Source: Mycobacterium marseillense (GTDB lineage: Bacteria; Actinomycetota; Actinomycetes; Mycobacteriales; Mycobacteriaceae). From it: a stretch of DNA of 64,000 nucleotides. The translations under genes and the position numbers were made by a program. Positions within the stretch are counted from its first letter, which is position 1. The number at the start of each line of letters is the position of its first letter. Shown here piece after piece: positions 16,957-25,922 of the stretch. The stretch spans positions 4,154,001 to 4,218,000 of the forward strand of contig NZ_AP022584.1 of NCBI RefSeq assembly GCF_010731675.1, in the 5' to 3' direction. The notes under the pieces were generated by a model. The model saw nothing but the letters and a program-made list of their open reading frames with translations, made no database searches and had not been told where the DNA came from.

Positions 16957-16991
16957 TTTGAAATCTGAAATATCAGATGTTACGTTTCAAA
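16957..16991. promoter_or_regulatory. Nested inverted repeats, probable GntR operator
   Basis: The 67-base gap between the gntR start and the monooxygenase start holds ATCTGA-AATA-TCAGAT (16963-16978), a perfect inverted repeat. It is flanked by TTTGAAA (16957-16963) and its complement TTTCAAA (16985-16991). The position just ahead of both genes fits an autoregulated divergent operator. The patch is also markedly AT-rich. Confidence 0.6.
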
Positions 16992-16992
16992 C

Positions 16993-18357
16993 ATGCGCAC
17001 GGACAAAATGGCCCTCGTCGCCTTTATGCAGGCCGGCAGCACCTCGGTCTACGCGGGCTCGTGGCGGCACCCCGCGACCGAACACCGATACCTGGACGCG
17101 TCCTACTACGCGAAGATCGGCCGGCAGCTCGAAGAGGGTTGCTTCGACCTGATGTTCTTCGACGACCGCTTGGCCATGCCCGGGGTCTACGGCGGATCGG
17201 TGGGCGAGGCCGTGCATTACGGTGCCCGCCCGGTCAAGCTGGACCTCAGTGTGATCCTCGGGGTGCTGGCACAGGCCACGTCGAAGATTGGGCTAGGCGC
17301 CACCTACTCGACGACGTACTACCAGCCGTTCCACGTGGCGCGCACGTTCGCCTCGCTCGACCACCTGTCGGGCGGCCGCGCGGCGTGGAACGTGGTCACC
17401 TCCGTCAACGACAGCGAGGCGCAGAACTTCGGGGTCGACGCCCACCTCGGCCACGACGAACGGTACGACCGCGCCGACGAATTCATGGACGTGGTGACCG
17501 GCCTGTGGGACACCTGGGAGGACGAGGCCGTCCTGCACGACCGGGCCTCCGGGCAGTTCGCCGACCCCACCAAGGTGCACGAGCTGGGGCACGTCGGCCA
17601 ATTCTTCTCCGCGCGAGGACCGTTGACGGTGCCGCGCACCCCGCAGGGCCGACCGGTCATCATTCAGGCCGGCTCGTCGGGCCGGGGCCGCGAATTCGCT
17701 TCGCGGTGGGCCGAATTGATCTTCACCGGCGACCCGGGCATCGAGGTGGCGCGTAGCCACTACGCCGATCAAAAAGACCGCATCGCCGACGCGGGCCGCG
17801 ATCCCGGCGCCGTGCGTATCTGCCCCATGGCCTACGCGGTGGTGGGCGAATCCGAAGCCCACGCCAAGGATCGCGAGGCCATGTTCCTCAACGACCTCGT
17901 GCATCCGATGGCGTCGCTGACGCTGTTGTCGGAGCTGATGAATTACGACTTCGCGCAACACGATCTCGACGACCCGGTGACCGACGAACTGCTCGCCTCG
18001 GTCTCCGGTATCCGCGGCCTGGTGCAAAACCTGCGCACCCATATCGGCGGGGACACGGTCACGCTGCGCGACCTCGCCAACCATCGCGCCACCCTGCTGC
18101 AGGGGCCCCGGTTCGTCGGCACCGGCGAACAGGTCGCCGATCAGATGGCCGACTGGTTCGAGACCGGCGCGTGCGACGGATTCGTCTTGGCCGCGACGCA
18201 TCTGCCCGGCGCATTCGAAGACGTCGTGCGCATGGTGGTGCCGGAACTGCAGCGCCGCGGACTGTTCCGCACCGAATATGAATCCTCCACGCTGCGCGGA
18301 CATCTCGGGCTGCAGCGTCCGACGAACACCCGGGTGGCCGCCGGTGCCCATGCTTGA
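16993..18357 (+). CDS. NtaA/SnaA/DszA-type flavin-dependent monooxygenase
   Basis: A 454-residue LLM enzyme of the long subclass that includes nitrilotriacetate and dibenzothiophene-sulfone monooxygenases and needs reduced FMN from a partner reductase. Visible signatures are the opening MALVAFMQAGSTSVYAGSWR, FDLMFFDDRLAMP, YSTTYYQPFHVARTFASLDH, and GRAAWNVVTSVNDSEAQNFG. The 3' end overlaps the CoA-transferase start by eight bases. Members of this class often attack C-N or C-S bonds in organic acids, but the substrate here is unknown. Confidence 0.9.
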   Translation: MRTDKMALVAFMQAGSTSVYAGSWRHPATEHRYLDASYYAKIGRQLEEGCFDLMFFDDRLAMPGVYGGSVGEAVHYGARPVKLDLSVILGVLAQATSKIGLGATYSTTYYQPFHVARTFASLDHLSGGRAAWNVVTSVNDSEAQNFGVDAHLGHDERYDRADEFMDVVTGLWDTWEDEAVLHDRASGQFADPTKVHELGHVGQFFSARGPLTVPRTPQGRPVIIQAGSSGRGREFASRWAELIFTGDPGIEVARSHYADQKDRIADAGRDPGAVRICPMAYAVVGESEAHAKDREAMFLNDLVHPMASLTLLSELMNYDFAQHDLDDPVTDELLASVSGIRGLVQNLRTHIGGDTVTLRDLANHRATLLQGPRFVGTGEQVADQMADWFETGACDGFVLAATHLPGAFEDVVRMVVPELQRRGLFRTEYESSTLRGHLGLQRPTNTRVAAGAHA

Positions 18358-19534
18358 CGGGCTGCGGGTGCTCGACCTCGCCACGCTGGCCGCCGCACCG
18401 CTGGTGGCCACCTATCTCGGGGAGTTCGGCGCCGACGTTATCAAGGTCGAGGAACCGCGCCACGGCGACCCGATCCGCGGCTGGGGCAACCAGCGCGACG
18501 GAGTCGGCCTGATGTGGAAGTCGATCGCGCGCAACAAGCGATCGATCACGCTCGACCTACGGTGCGCCGAAGGACAGGAGCTGGTGCGCCGCCTGGTGGA
18601 GCACGCCGACGTCGCCATCTTCAATACCCGCCCGCAGACGTTGCGCAAGTGGGGCCTCGACTACGAGAGCCTGCGCGCGGTCAACGACCGGATCGTGATG
18701 CTGCACATCACCGGTTACGGCCTGAGCGGGCCCAAGAGTGAGCGCCCCGGCTTCGGCACGTTGGGCGAGGCGATGAGCGGGTTCGCGCACATCACCGGTC
18801 AGGCTGGCGCGCCGCCCACCCTGCCGCCGTTCATGTTGGCCGACGGCGTCGCGTCGCTGAACGCCGCCTACGCGGTGATGATGGCGCTGTATCACCGCGA
18901 CGTGCACGGCGGGCCCGGCCAATTGATCGACGTCAACCTGATCGATCCGCTGGCCCGGCTGCTGGAACAGACGCTGTTGGGCTATGACCAGTTGGGCCTG
19001 GTGCCCGAGCGGGCCGGCAACCGGTGGGACATCTCGGCGCCGCGCAACACCTATCGCACCGCGGACGGCAAGTGGCTGGCCATGTCCGGCAGCTCGCCGG
19101 CGTTGGCGCTGCGGGTGTTCCGGGCGATCGGCCGGCACGATCTGCTGGACGACGCCGACTTCTCCGACCCGCAGCGACGGCTGGCTCGGGCCCGCGAGGT
19201 CGATGCCGTGGTCGCCGATTGGGTTGCCACCAAGACACTTTCGGAGGCGATGGACGCCTTCGAAGCGCACGAGGTGGCGGCGGCCCCGGTCTATGACATC
19301 AGCGACCTGGTCGCCGACGAGCAGCTGGCGCATCGTGAGGTGTTCATTTCCGTCGACGACCGACAACTCGGGCCCATGACGGTGCAGGCTCCCGTGCCCC
19401 GGTTCTCGTCGGCGCCCGGCACGGTCGGGCACCTGGGACCGCGCCTCGGCGAGCACAACTCCGAGGTGTACGGGGAGCTGCTCGGCATGAGCCACGACGA
19501 AATCGACGACCTGCGCGCCCGTGGCGTGTTGTGA
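18350..19534 (+). CDS. CaiB/BaiF family (type III) CoA transferase
   Basis: A 394-residue enzyme beginning MLDGLRVLDLATLAAAPLVA, the typical family opening. It carries FGADVIKVEEPRHGDP, RNKRSITLDLRCAEGQ, the region expected to hold the catalytic aspartate (around residue 170, ADGVASLNAAYAVMMALYHRD), and GPGQLIDVNLIDPL. It should move CoA between acids. The overlap with the monooxygenase and the short gap to the lyase point to one operon, in which an acid product is activated as a CoA ester. Confidence 0.92.
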   Translation: MLDGLRVLDLATLAAAPLVATYLGEFGADVIKVEEPRHGDPIRGWGNQRDGVGLMWKSIARNKRSITLDLRCAEGQELVRRLVEHADVAIFNTRPQTLRKWGLDYESLRAVNDRIVMLHITGYGLSGPKSERPGFGTLGEAMSGFAHITGQAGAPPTLPPFMLADGVASLNAAYAVMMALYHRDVHGGPGQLIDVNLIDPLARLLEQTLLGYDQLGLVPERAGNRWDISAPRNTYRTADGKWLAMSGSSPALALRVFRAIGRHDLLDDADFSDPQRRLARAREVDAVVADWVATKTLSEAMDAFEAHEVAAAPVYDISDLVADEQLAHREVFISVDDRQLGPMTVQAPVPRFSSAPGTVGHLGPRLGEHNSEVYGELLGMSHDEIDDLRARGVL

Positions 19535-19552
19535 CAGAAGGAAATTGAAACG

Positions 19553-20464
19553 ATGACGAATCTACTCCGCCGCTCCGAGCTCGCGGTGCCCGCCTGCAGC
19601 GACAACATGTTCGACAAGGCCGCCGGGTGCGGCGCCGACCTGGTGTTCCTCGACCTCGAGGACGCGACGCCCGCCGCGTTCAAGGAGGAATCACGCGGCA
19701 AGGCGATCAGCGCGCTCAACGACCTGGACTGGGGCCGCACCGCGCGGGCGGTGCGGATCAACGGACTGGACACCCAGTGGTGCCACGACGACGTCATCGA
19801 GGTGGTGACCAGGGCCGGCCGCAACCTCGACACCATCATCATCCCCAAGGCGCGCACCGCCCGCGACGTCTGGTGGGTGGACGTCCTGCTCACCCAGCTG
19901 GAATCAAAGCTGAACCTCGGCAAGACGATTCGACTCGAGGTACTGATCGAAGAAGTCGAAGGGCTGGCGAACGCCGAAGAGATCGCCGCGGCCAGCCCCC
20001 GCCTGGACGCCCTGATCTTCGGCGTGGGCGACTTCTCGCTGTCCCAGGGTGCCCGGGTGGACACCAACTTCGTCCCGCTGGGCGAGTACCCGGGCGAGTT
20101 CTGGGCGTACGCCCGCAACAAGGTGATCGTCGCCGCGCGCATCGCGGGCATCGACGCGATCGATGCGCCCTACCCCGACTACCGCGACCTCGCCGGGTAT
20201 GAGCGCGACGCCCGGCGCGCATCGCTGCTCGGCTACACCGGCAAATGGGCGATCCACCCCGACCAGGTTCCCGTCGCCAACGAGGTCTACGCCCCGACCG
20301 CCGACGAGATCGCCCGCGCCGAGGCCAACGTCGCCGCCTACCGGGAGGCCGAGGCCAAGGGCCGCGGCGCCGTCGGGGTGAACGGCGTCCTGGTCGACGC
20401 CGCCCACGTGAAGCAGGCGGAGCAGACGCTGGCGCGGGCCGCGCTGATCAACGGCAGCGCTTAG
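19553..20464 (+). CDS. CitE-like acyl-CoA lyase (HpcH/HpaI aldolase family)
   Basis: A 303-residue TIM-barrel lyase with AGAAGGAAA ahead of its ATG. It has DLVFLDLEDATP with metal-binding acids, AVRINGLDTQW, LEVLIEEVEGLANAEEIAAA, LIFGVGDFSLSQG and the C-terminal GKWAIHPDQVPVANEVY. These fit malyl-CoA, citramalyl-CoA and related C-C lyases. Placed after the CoA transferase, it would split a hydroxyacyl-CoA. M. tuberculosis CitE-like proteins are its nearest named relatives. The gene ends ten bases from the convergent pca gene. Confidence 0.9.
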   Translation: MTNLLRRSELAVPACSDNMFDKAAGCGADLVFLDLEDATPAAFKEESRGKAISALNDLDWGRTARAVRINGLDTQWCHDDVIEVVTRAGRNLDTIIIPKARTARDVWWVDVLLTQLESKLNLGKTIRLEVLIEEVEGLANAEEIAAASPRLDALIFGVGDFSLSQGARVDTNFVPLGEYPGEFWAYARNKVIVAARIAGIDAIDAPYPDYRDLAGYERDARRASLLGYTGKWAIHPDQVPVANEVYAPTADEIARAEANVAAYREAEAKGRGAVGVNGVLVDAAHVKQAEQTLARAALINGSA

Positions 20465-20474
20465 GCGGTCAGCG

Positions 20475-23400
20475 CTAGTCGATCACCACCAAGAGGTCGC
20501 CGCCCTCGACTTGTGCGGTGTGCGACACCGCGATTCGCGCGACCTTGCCGGCCTTGCCGGTGGTGACGGCGGCCTCCATCTTCATCGCCTCGATTGTCGC
20601 GATCGTCTGTCCGGCCTCGACCTCGTCGCCGACCTCGGCGGTGACCGTGACGACCCCGGCAAACGGGGCGGCGACGTGGTCGGGATTGGCGCGATCGGCC
20701 TTTTCGGCCGCCGGCACGTCACTGGCGATGCTGCGGTCGCGCACCACCACGGGACGCAGCTGACCATTGAGGATGCACATCACCGTGCGCATGCCGCGTT
20801 CGTCGGGATCGGAGATGGCCTCCAGCCCGATCAGCAACTCCACACCGCGCTCCAGCTGCACGCGATGCTCGTCCCCCTGCCGCAATCCGTAGAAGAACTG
20901 GTTCGCGCTCAATCCCGAAGTGTCGCCATAGGCCTCGCGGTGGTCCTCGAGTTCTTTGGCCGGCCCGGGGAACAGCAGCCGATTCAGCGCCGCCTGGCGC
21001 TCGGTACCCGGGGCGGCCAACGCTTTCTCATCGTCGCCCGTCAGCTGCTGTTCGGGCTTTGCCGGCCCGCGGCCATCTAATGCCTTGGTACGCAACGGTT
21101 CGGGCCAGCCACCGGGCGGATCACCGAGTTCGCCGCGCAGGAAGCCGATGACCGAATCCGGAATGTCGTAGCGGGCGGGATCGTCGGCGAAGTCCTGCGC
21201 GCTGACGCCCGCTCCGACCAGCGCCAGCGCCAGATCGCCGACCACCTTGCTCGACGGCGTGACCTTGACGAGGTGCCCGAGGATGGCGTCGGCGCCGGCG
21301 TAGGCGTTTTCGATATCCTCGAACCGGTCGCCGAGCCCCAGCGCGATGGCCTGCTGGCGCAGGTTCGACAATTGGCCACCGGGGATTTCGTGGTGATAGA
21401 CGCGGCCCGTCGGGGACGGAAGCCCGGATTCGAACGGCGCATATACCTTTCGCAGCGCCTCCCAGTACGGCTCCAGGTCGCATACCGCCGGCAGCGACAG
21501 CCCGGTGTCGTAGTCGGTGTTGGCCGCGGCGGCCACGATCGACGACAGCGCGGGCTGGCTGGTGGTCCCGGCGAGCGGGGCGGCGGCACCGTCGACGGCA
21601 TCGGCCCCCGCGTGCCAGGCAGCCACGTAGCTCGCCAGTTGCCCGCCGGGGGTGTCGTGGGTGTGCACGTGCACCGGCAGGTCGAACCGCGATTTGAGCG
21701 CCGAGACCAGCGTCGCTGCGGCCGGCGCGCGCAACAGTCCGGCCATGTCCTTGATCGCCAGGACGTGCGCGCCCGCATCGACGATCTGTTCGGCCAACTT
21801 GAGGTAATAGTCGAGCGTGTACAGCTTTTCGGCCGGATCGGACAGATCACCGGTGTAGGACATCGCCACCTCGGCCACCGCCGCCCCGGTGTCGCGCACC
21901 GCGTCGATGGCCGGGCGCATCGAGTCGACGTTGTTCAATGCGTCGAAGATCCGGAAGATGTCGATGCCGGTGGCCGTCGCCTCCTCGACGAACGCCGTCG
22001 TCACCGTCTCCGGATAGGGCGTGTAGCCGACGGTGTTGCGCCCGCGCAGCAGCATCTGCAGACAGATGTTGGGCATCGCCTCCCGCAGCGCCGCCAGCCG
22101 CTCCCACGGATCCTCCTTCAAGAACCGCAGCGCCACATCATAAGTCGCCCCGCCCCAGCACTCCACCGACAACAGTTGCGGCATGGTCCGCGCGAGGTAG
22201 GGCGCGACCTTGATCAGGCCGCTGGTGCGGACCCGGGTTGCCAGCAGCGACTGGTGCGCATCACGGAACGTCGTATCCGTGACCGCGACGCCGCCGGACT
22301 CGCGGAGCCAGGCCGCGAATCGCTGGGGCCCGAGTTCGGTCAAACGCTGTTTGGAGCCCGCGGGCGGGTCCGTAGACAGGTCGATGTCGGGTAGCTTGTC
22401 GTGCGGGTACACGGTCGACGGTCGTTCACCGTGCGGCTTGTTGACGGTGACGTCGGCCAGGTAGCTGAGGATTTTGGTGCCGCGGTCGGCCGAACTGCGC
22501 GCCGTGAGCAGCTGGGGGCGCTCCTCGATGAACGACGTGGTGATGCGTCCAGCCTGAAAGTCAGGATCGTCCAGGACCGCTTGCAGGAAGGGAATATTCG
22601 TCGACACACCACGGATGCGGAACTCCGCGACCGCCCGCCGGGCCCGGCGCACCGCGGTGGGGAAGTCGCGGCCCCGGCAACTGAGCTTTATCAGCATCGA
22701 GTCGAAATGCGCGCTGATCTCCGCGCCCAGGGTCGTGCCGCCGTCGAGCCGGATTCCCGCGCCGCCCGGGGTGCGGTAGGCGGTGATGCGGCCGGTGTCC
22801 GGGCGGAAGCCGTTCGCCGGATCCTCGGTGGTGATGCGGCATTGCAGCGCCGCGCCGTGTGGGACGATCGAATCCTGGTGCAGGCCAATATCTTCCAGCG
22901 ATTGCCCGGACGCGACCCGCAGTTGGGCGGACACCAGGTCGACGTCGGTGATCTCCTCGGTCACCGTGTGCTCCACCTGGATGCGGGGATTCATCTCGAT
23001 GAACACGTGGTTGCCGCATTCGTCGAGCAGGAATTCGACCGTGCCCGCGCAGGTGTAGCCGATGCTTTGCGCGAACGCCACCGCATCGGCGCAAATGCGT
23101 TCGCGCAGTTGTGGATCCAGGTTCGGTGCGGGCGCGATCTCGATCACCTTCTGGTGGCGCCGCTGCACACTGCAATCCCGTTCATAGAGGTGGATCACGT
23201 TGCCGTGATTGTCCGCCAGGATCTGGACCTCGATGTGGCGCGGGTTGATCACCGCCTGCTCGAGAAACACCGAGGCATCCCCGAAAGCGGATTCGGCCTC
23301 CCGGCTGGCCGCCTCGATCGCCTCCGGCAGCGCCGCCGGGTCGCTGACCCGGCGCATCCCGCGACCCCCGCCACCGGCGACCGCCTTGACGAACAGCGGA

Positions 23401-23858
23401 AACGTCATCGACTCGGCGGCCGTCACCAGCTCGTCCACCGACGTCGAGGGCGTCGAGGATGCCAGCACCGGCAGGCCCGCCGCCCGTGCCGCCGCGATCG
23501 CCCGCGACTTGTTGCCGGTGAGTTCGAGCACGTCGGCGCTCGGGCCGACGAACGTGATGTCCGCCGCCGCGCACGCCGCCGCCAGGTCCGGGTTCTCGGA
23601 CAGGAAGCCGTAGCCGGGGTAGATTGCGTCCGCCCCGCAGGCCTGCGCCGTGGCGACGATGTCGTCGACCGACAGGTAGGCGCGGACCGGGTGGCCCTCC
23701 TCACCGATCTGGTACGACTCGTCGGCCTTCAGCCGGTGCACCGAATTGCGGTCCTCGTAGGGGTAGACCGCCACGGTGGCCAGTTCCAGCTCGTAGGCGG
23801 CGCGGAAGGCGCGGATAGCGATCTCGCCGCGATTGGCGACCAGGACTTTCGTCAACAC
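20475..23858 (-). CDS. pca: Pyruvate carboxylase
   Basis: Carboxylates pyruvate to oxaloacetate with ATP, bicarbonate and biotin. The start is the GTG at 23858 (V-LTKVLVANRGEIAIRAF), giving 1127 residues, the length I recall for M. tuberculosis Pca. Domains in order: biotin carboxylase (1-450, with AVAGGGGRGMR and EMNPRIQVEHTVTEE), carboxyltransferase (about 535-800, with TTFRDAHQSLLATRVRT and the metal site HVHTHDTPGG), a linker domain, and a C-terminal biotinyl domain with EAMKMEA carrying the biotin lysine. Only five bases separate it from the prpC stop, and no ribosome site of its own is obvious. This suggests translational coupling to the methylcitrate genes, an unusual place for pca. 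Confidence 0.95.
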   Translation of the reverse strand: MLTKVLVANRGEIAIRAFRAAYELELATVAVYPYEDRNSVHRLKADESYQIGEEGHPVRAYLSVDDIVATAQACGADAIYPGYGFLSENPDLAAACAAADITFVGPSADVLELTGNKSRAIAAARAAGLPVLASSTPSTSVDELVTAAESMTFPLFVKAVAGGGGRGMRRVSDPAALPEAIEAASREAESAFGDASVFLEQAVINPRHIEVQILADNHGNVIHLYERDCSVQRRHQKVIEIAPAPNLDPQLRERICADAVAFAQSIGYTCAGTVEFLLDECGNHVFIEMNPRIQVEHTVTEEITDVDLVSAQLRVASGQSLEDIGLHQDSIVPHGAALQCRITTEDPANGFRPDTGRITAYRTPGGAGIRLDGGTTLGAEISAHFDSMLIKLSCRGRDFPTAVRRARRAVAEFRIRGVSTNIPFLQAVLDDPDFQAGRITTSFIEERPQLLTARSSADRGTKILSYLADVTVNKPHGERPSTVYPHDKLPDIDLSTDPPAGSKQRLTELGPQRFAAWLRESGGVAVTDTTFRDAHQSLLATRVRTSGLIKVAPYLARTMPQLLSVECWGGATYDVALRFLKEDPWERLAALREAMPNICLQMLLRGRNTVGYTPYPETVTTAFVEEATATGIDIFRIFDALNNVDSMRPAIDAVRDTGAAVAEVAMSYTGDLSDPAEKLYTLDYYLKLAEQIVDAGAHVLAIKDMAGLLRAPAAATLVSALKSRFDLPVHVHTHDTPGGQLASYVAAWHAGADAVDGAAAPLAGTTSQPALSSIVAAAANTDYDTGLSLPAVCDLEPYWEALRKVYAPFESGLPSPTGRVYHHEIPGGQLSNLRQQAIALGLGDRFEDIENAYAGADAILGHLVKVTPSSKVVGDLALALVGAGVSAQDFADDPARYDIPDSVIGFLRGELGDPPGGWPEPLRTKALDGRGPAKPEQQLTGDDEKALAAPGTERQAALNRLLFPGPAKELEDHREAYGDTSGLSANQFFYGLRQGDEHRVQLERGVELLIGLEAISDPDERGMRTVMCILNGQLRPVVVRDRSIASDVPAAEKADRANPDHVAAPFAGVVTVTAEVGDEVEAGQTIATIEAMKMEAAVTTGKAGKVARIAVSHTAQVEGGDLLVVID

Positions 23859-23863
23859 GGTAC

Positions 23864-24991
23864 TTACGATAGAGCGCGCTGCGGCGGTCCGACATACTCG
23901 CTCAGCGGACGGATCAACGCGTTGGACGCGGTCTGCTCGATGATGTGCGCCGTCCATCCGGTGATCCGGCTCATCACGAAAATCGGCGTGAAGGCCCCGA
24001 TGTCGAAGCCCATCAGGTAGTAGGCCGGGCCGGTCGGAAAGTCCAGGTTCGGTTTGATGCCATTGGCCTGCGCCATCCCTTTCTCCAGGACTTCGTAGAT
24101 GTCGAGCCAGTTCTGGCCGCCACGCGCCGCGGCGACGCGCTTGAGCGCCTCCTTCATGGTCGGCACCCGGGAGTCGCCGTTCTTGTAGACGCGGTGGCCG
24201 AAGCCCATGATCTTGTCTTTGCGCTCGAGCTTGCCGTGCAGCCACTCCGAAGCCCGCTCGGCATGGGCGATTTCGAGCATGTCGTGCATGACCGCTTCGT
24301 TGGCGCCGCCGTGCAGCGAGCCCTTGAGCGCACCGATGGCGGCCGTGACCGCGCTGTAGATATCGGACTGGGTCGAGGTGACCACGCGCGCGGCGAAGGT
24401 CGAGGCGTTGAAGCTGTGCTCGGCGTAGAGCACCATCGATTGTTCGAACGCGTCGACGATCACCTGCTCGGGGACGTCGCCGAAGCACATGTGCAGGAAA
24501 TTCTGGGCGTAGCTCATGTGGCTGTGGGGCGCGATCGGTTCCAGGCCGCGCCGGCGGCGCATGTCGGCCGCGACGATGGTGGGCAGCACCGCGAACATCC
24601 GCAACGCCTTGGCGTAGTTGGCCGCCGGGCTGCTGTCATCCTCGTCGGGGTCTTCGGCGCCCATCGAGCTGATGAAGGTGCGCACCACGTCCATGGGGTG
24701 GCAGGTGTCGGGCAACTTGGTCAACAGCGACAGCTGGGACCGGCTCAGCCGCCGGGCCGCCCGTTCCCGCTGGGTGAACAGCGCCAGCTGCTGCTCGTCG
24801 GGGAGCTCGCCGTGCCACAGCAGGTAGGCGACCTGCTCGAAGCTGCACGTGGCCGCGAGGTCCTGCACGGCGTACCCGCGGTAGGTCAGGGAGTTGGTCT
24901 CCGGGACGACCTTGGAGATGGCGGTGGTGTCGACGACGACGCCGGCCAGGCCCTTGTAGATGCGGGGCTTGTTGTCTTCGACGGTGCTCAT
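23864..24991 (-). CDS. prpC: 2-Methylcitrate synthase PrpC (citrate synthase family)
   Basis: Condenses propionyl-CoA with oxaloacetate. The 375-residue protein opens MSTVEDNKPRIYKGLAGVV. Catalytic histidines lie in KGSLHGGANEAVMHD (about 234-248) and IMGFGHRVYKNGDSRVP (about 269-285), with the downstream acid in the C-terminal third (NLDFPTGPAYYLMGF). It follows prpB after 28 bases and precedes pca after five. The citrate synthase activity of such enzymes is usually weaker, but this cannot be told from sequence alone. Confidence 0.92.
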   Translation of the reverse strand: MSTVEDNKPRIYKGLAGVVVDTTAISKVVPETNSLTYRGYAVQDLAATCSFEQVAYLLWHGELPDEQQLALFTQRERAARRLSRSQLSLLTKLPDTCHPMDVVRTFISSMGAEDPDEDDSSPAANYAKALRMFAVLPTIVAADMRRRRGLEPIAPHSHMSYAQNFLHMCFGDVPEQVIVDAFEQSMVLYAEHSFNASTFAARVVTSTQSDIYSAVTAAIGALKGSLHGGANEAVMHDMLEIAHAERASEWLHGKLERKDKIMGFGHRVYKNGDSRVPTMKEALKRVAAARGGQNWLDIYEVLEKGMAQANGIKPNLDFPTGPAYYLMGFDIGAFTPIFVMSRITGWTAHIIEQTASNALIRPLSEYVGPPQRALS

Positions 24992-25019
24992 GGCGGGACT
25001 CCTTAGCGGGGCGGAAGTT

Positions 25020-25922
25020 TCAAATCGCGAAGTTGTAGACGTCGGAATCGAATTGGTTGTAATCGGCGTAGCGCAGCAATTCGTAGAGCCGGCTGCGGTG
25101 CTGCATCCGGTCGGTCAGCCCGGATTGTGTTCCCGTCTCGGCGATTTCACGAAGGCCGATCTCGACGGCGTGCATGGCCAGCCGCAGCGTGGTGACCGGG
25201 TAGATCACCGCGTTGTAGCCGATGTCGGACAGCTGCTGCGCGGTCAGCAGCGGCGACTTGCCGAACTCGGTCATGTTGGCCAGCAACGGCGTGTCCACCG
25301 CGGCGCGGAATCGCTCGAATTCCGTTGGGCTGTACAGGGCTTCGGTGAAGATCAGGTCCGCACCCGCGTCGGCGTAGGCCTTGGCGCGTTCGATCGCCGA
25401 CGGCACCCCCTCGATGCCGGCGGCATCGGTGCGGGCGCAGACGATGAAATTCGGGTCGCGCCGCGCGGAGACGGCGGCCCGCAGCCGTTTGGTCATCTCG
25501 CCGGGCGGCACCACGGCCTTGCCGTCGAGATGCCCGCAGCGCTTGGGGTTTTCCTGGTCCTCCAGGTGGCAGCCGGCCAACCCGGCGTCCTCGAGCACCG
25601 TCACGGTGCGCGCCGCGTTCATCGGCTCGCCGAAGCCGGTGTCGGCGTCGATCAGGGTGGGCAGGTCGGTCACGGCCGCGATCTGGGCGCCGCGCCCGCT
25701 GACCTCGGTCAGGGTGGTCAGGCCGATGTCGGGTAGGCCGAGGTCGGCGGCGAGCGCCGCCCCGGACACGTACACGCCGTCGAACCCGAGCTCTGCGACG
25801 AGTTTGGCCACCAACGGTGAGAAGGCGCCCGGGAACCGTTGCAGCTGACCACTTTCCAGCGCGGCGCGGAAGCGCGCCCGCTTGTCACTGGCCGGCACGG
25901 CGCCGGCGATCAGGCCACTCAT
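25020..25922 (-). CDS. prpB: Methylisocitrate lyase PrpB
   Basis: Cleaves 2-methylisocitrate to pyruvate and succinate. It has 300 residues and an isocitrate-lyase/PEP-mutase barrel: GVYVSGAALAADLGLPDIG, LIDADTGFGEPMNAARTV, and the active-site loop NPKRCGHLDGK, whose Cys is the general acid. ARTDAAGIEGVPSAIERA follows. Its ATG overlaps the prpD stop by one base. M. tuberculosis lacks a dedicated PrpB and uses isocitrate lyases instead, so its presence points away from the tuberculosis complex. Confidence 0.94.
   Translation of the reverse strand: MSGLIAGAVPASDKRARFRAALESGQLQRFPGAFSPLVAKLVAELGFDGVYVSGAALAADLGLPDIGLTTLTEVSGRGAQIAAVTDLPTLIDADTGFGEPMNAARTVTVLEDAGLAGCHLEDQENPKRCGHLDGKAVVPPGEMTKRLRAAVSARRDPNFIVCARTDAAGIEGVPSAIERAKAYADAGADLIFTEALYSPTEFERFRAAVDTPLLANMTEFGKSPLLTAQQLSDIGYNAVIYPVTTLRLAMHAVEIGLREIAETGTQSGLTDRMQHRSRLYELLRYADYNQFDSDVYNFAI

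Noticed and set aside
22401..24020. Open frame of 539 codons on the plus strand opposite pca
   Set aside because: The true gene on the other strand has unmistakable pyruvate carboxylase motifs; the antisense frame is His/Arg/Asp-rich and has no domain, as expected for a shadow of high-G+C codons.
23859..24488. Upstream extension of the pca frame to 1337 codons
   Set aside because: It runs inside prpC on the same strand in another frame; the pca homology begins at the GTG at 23858.
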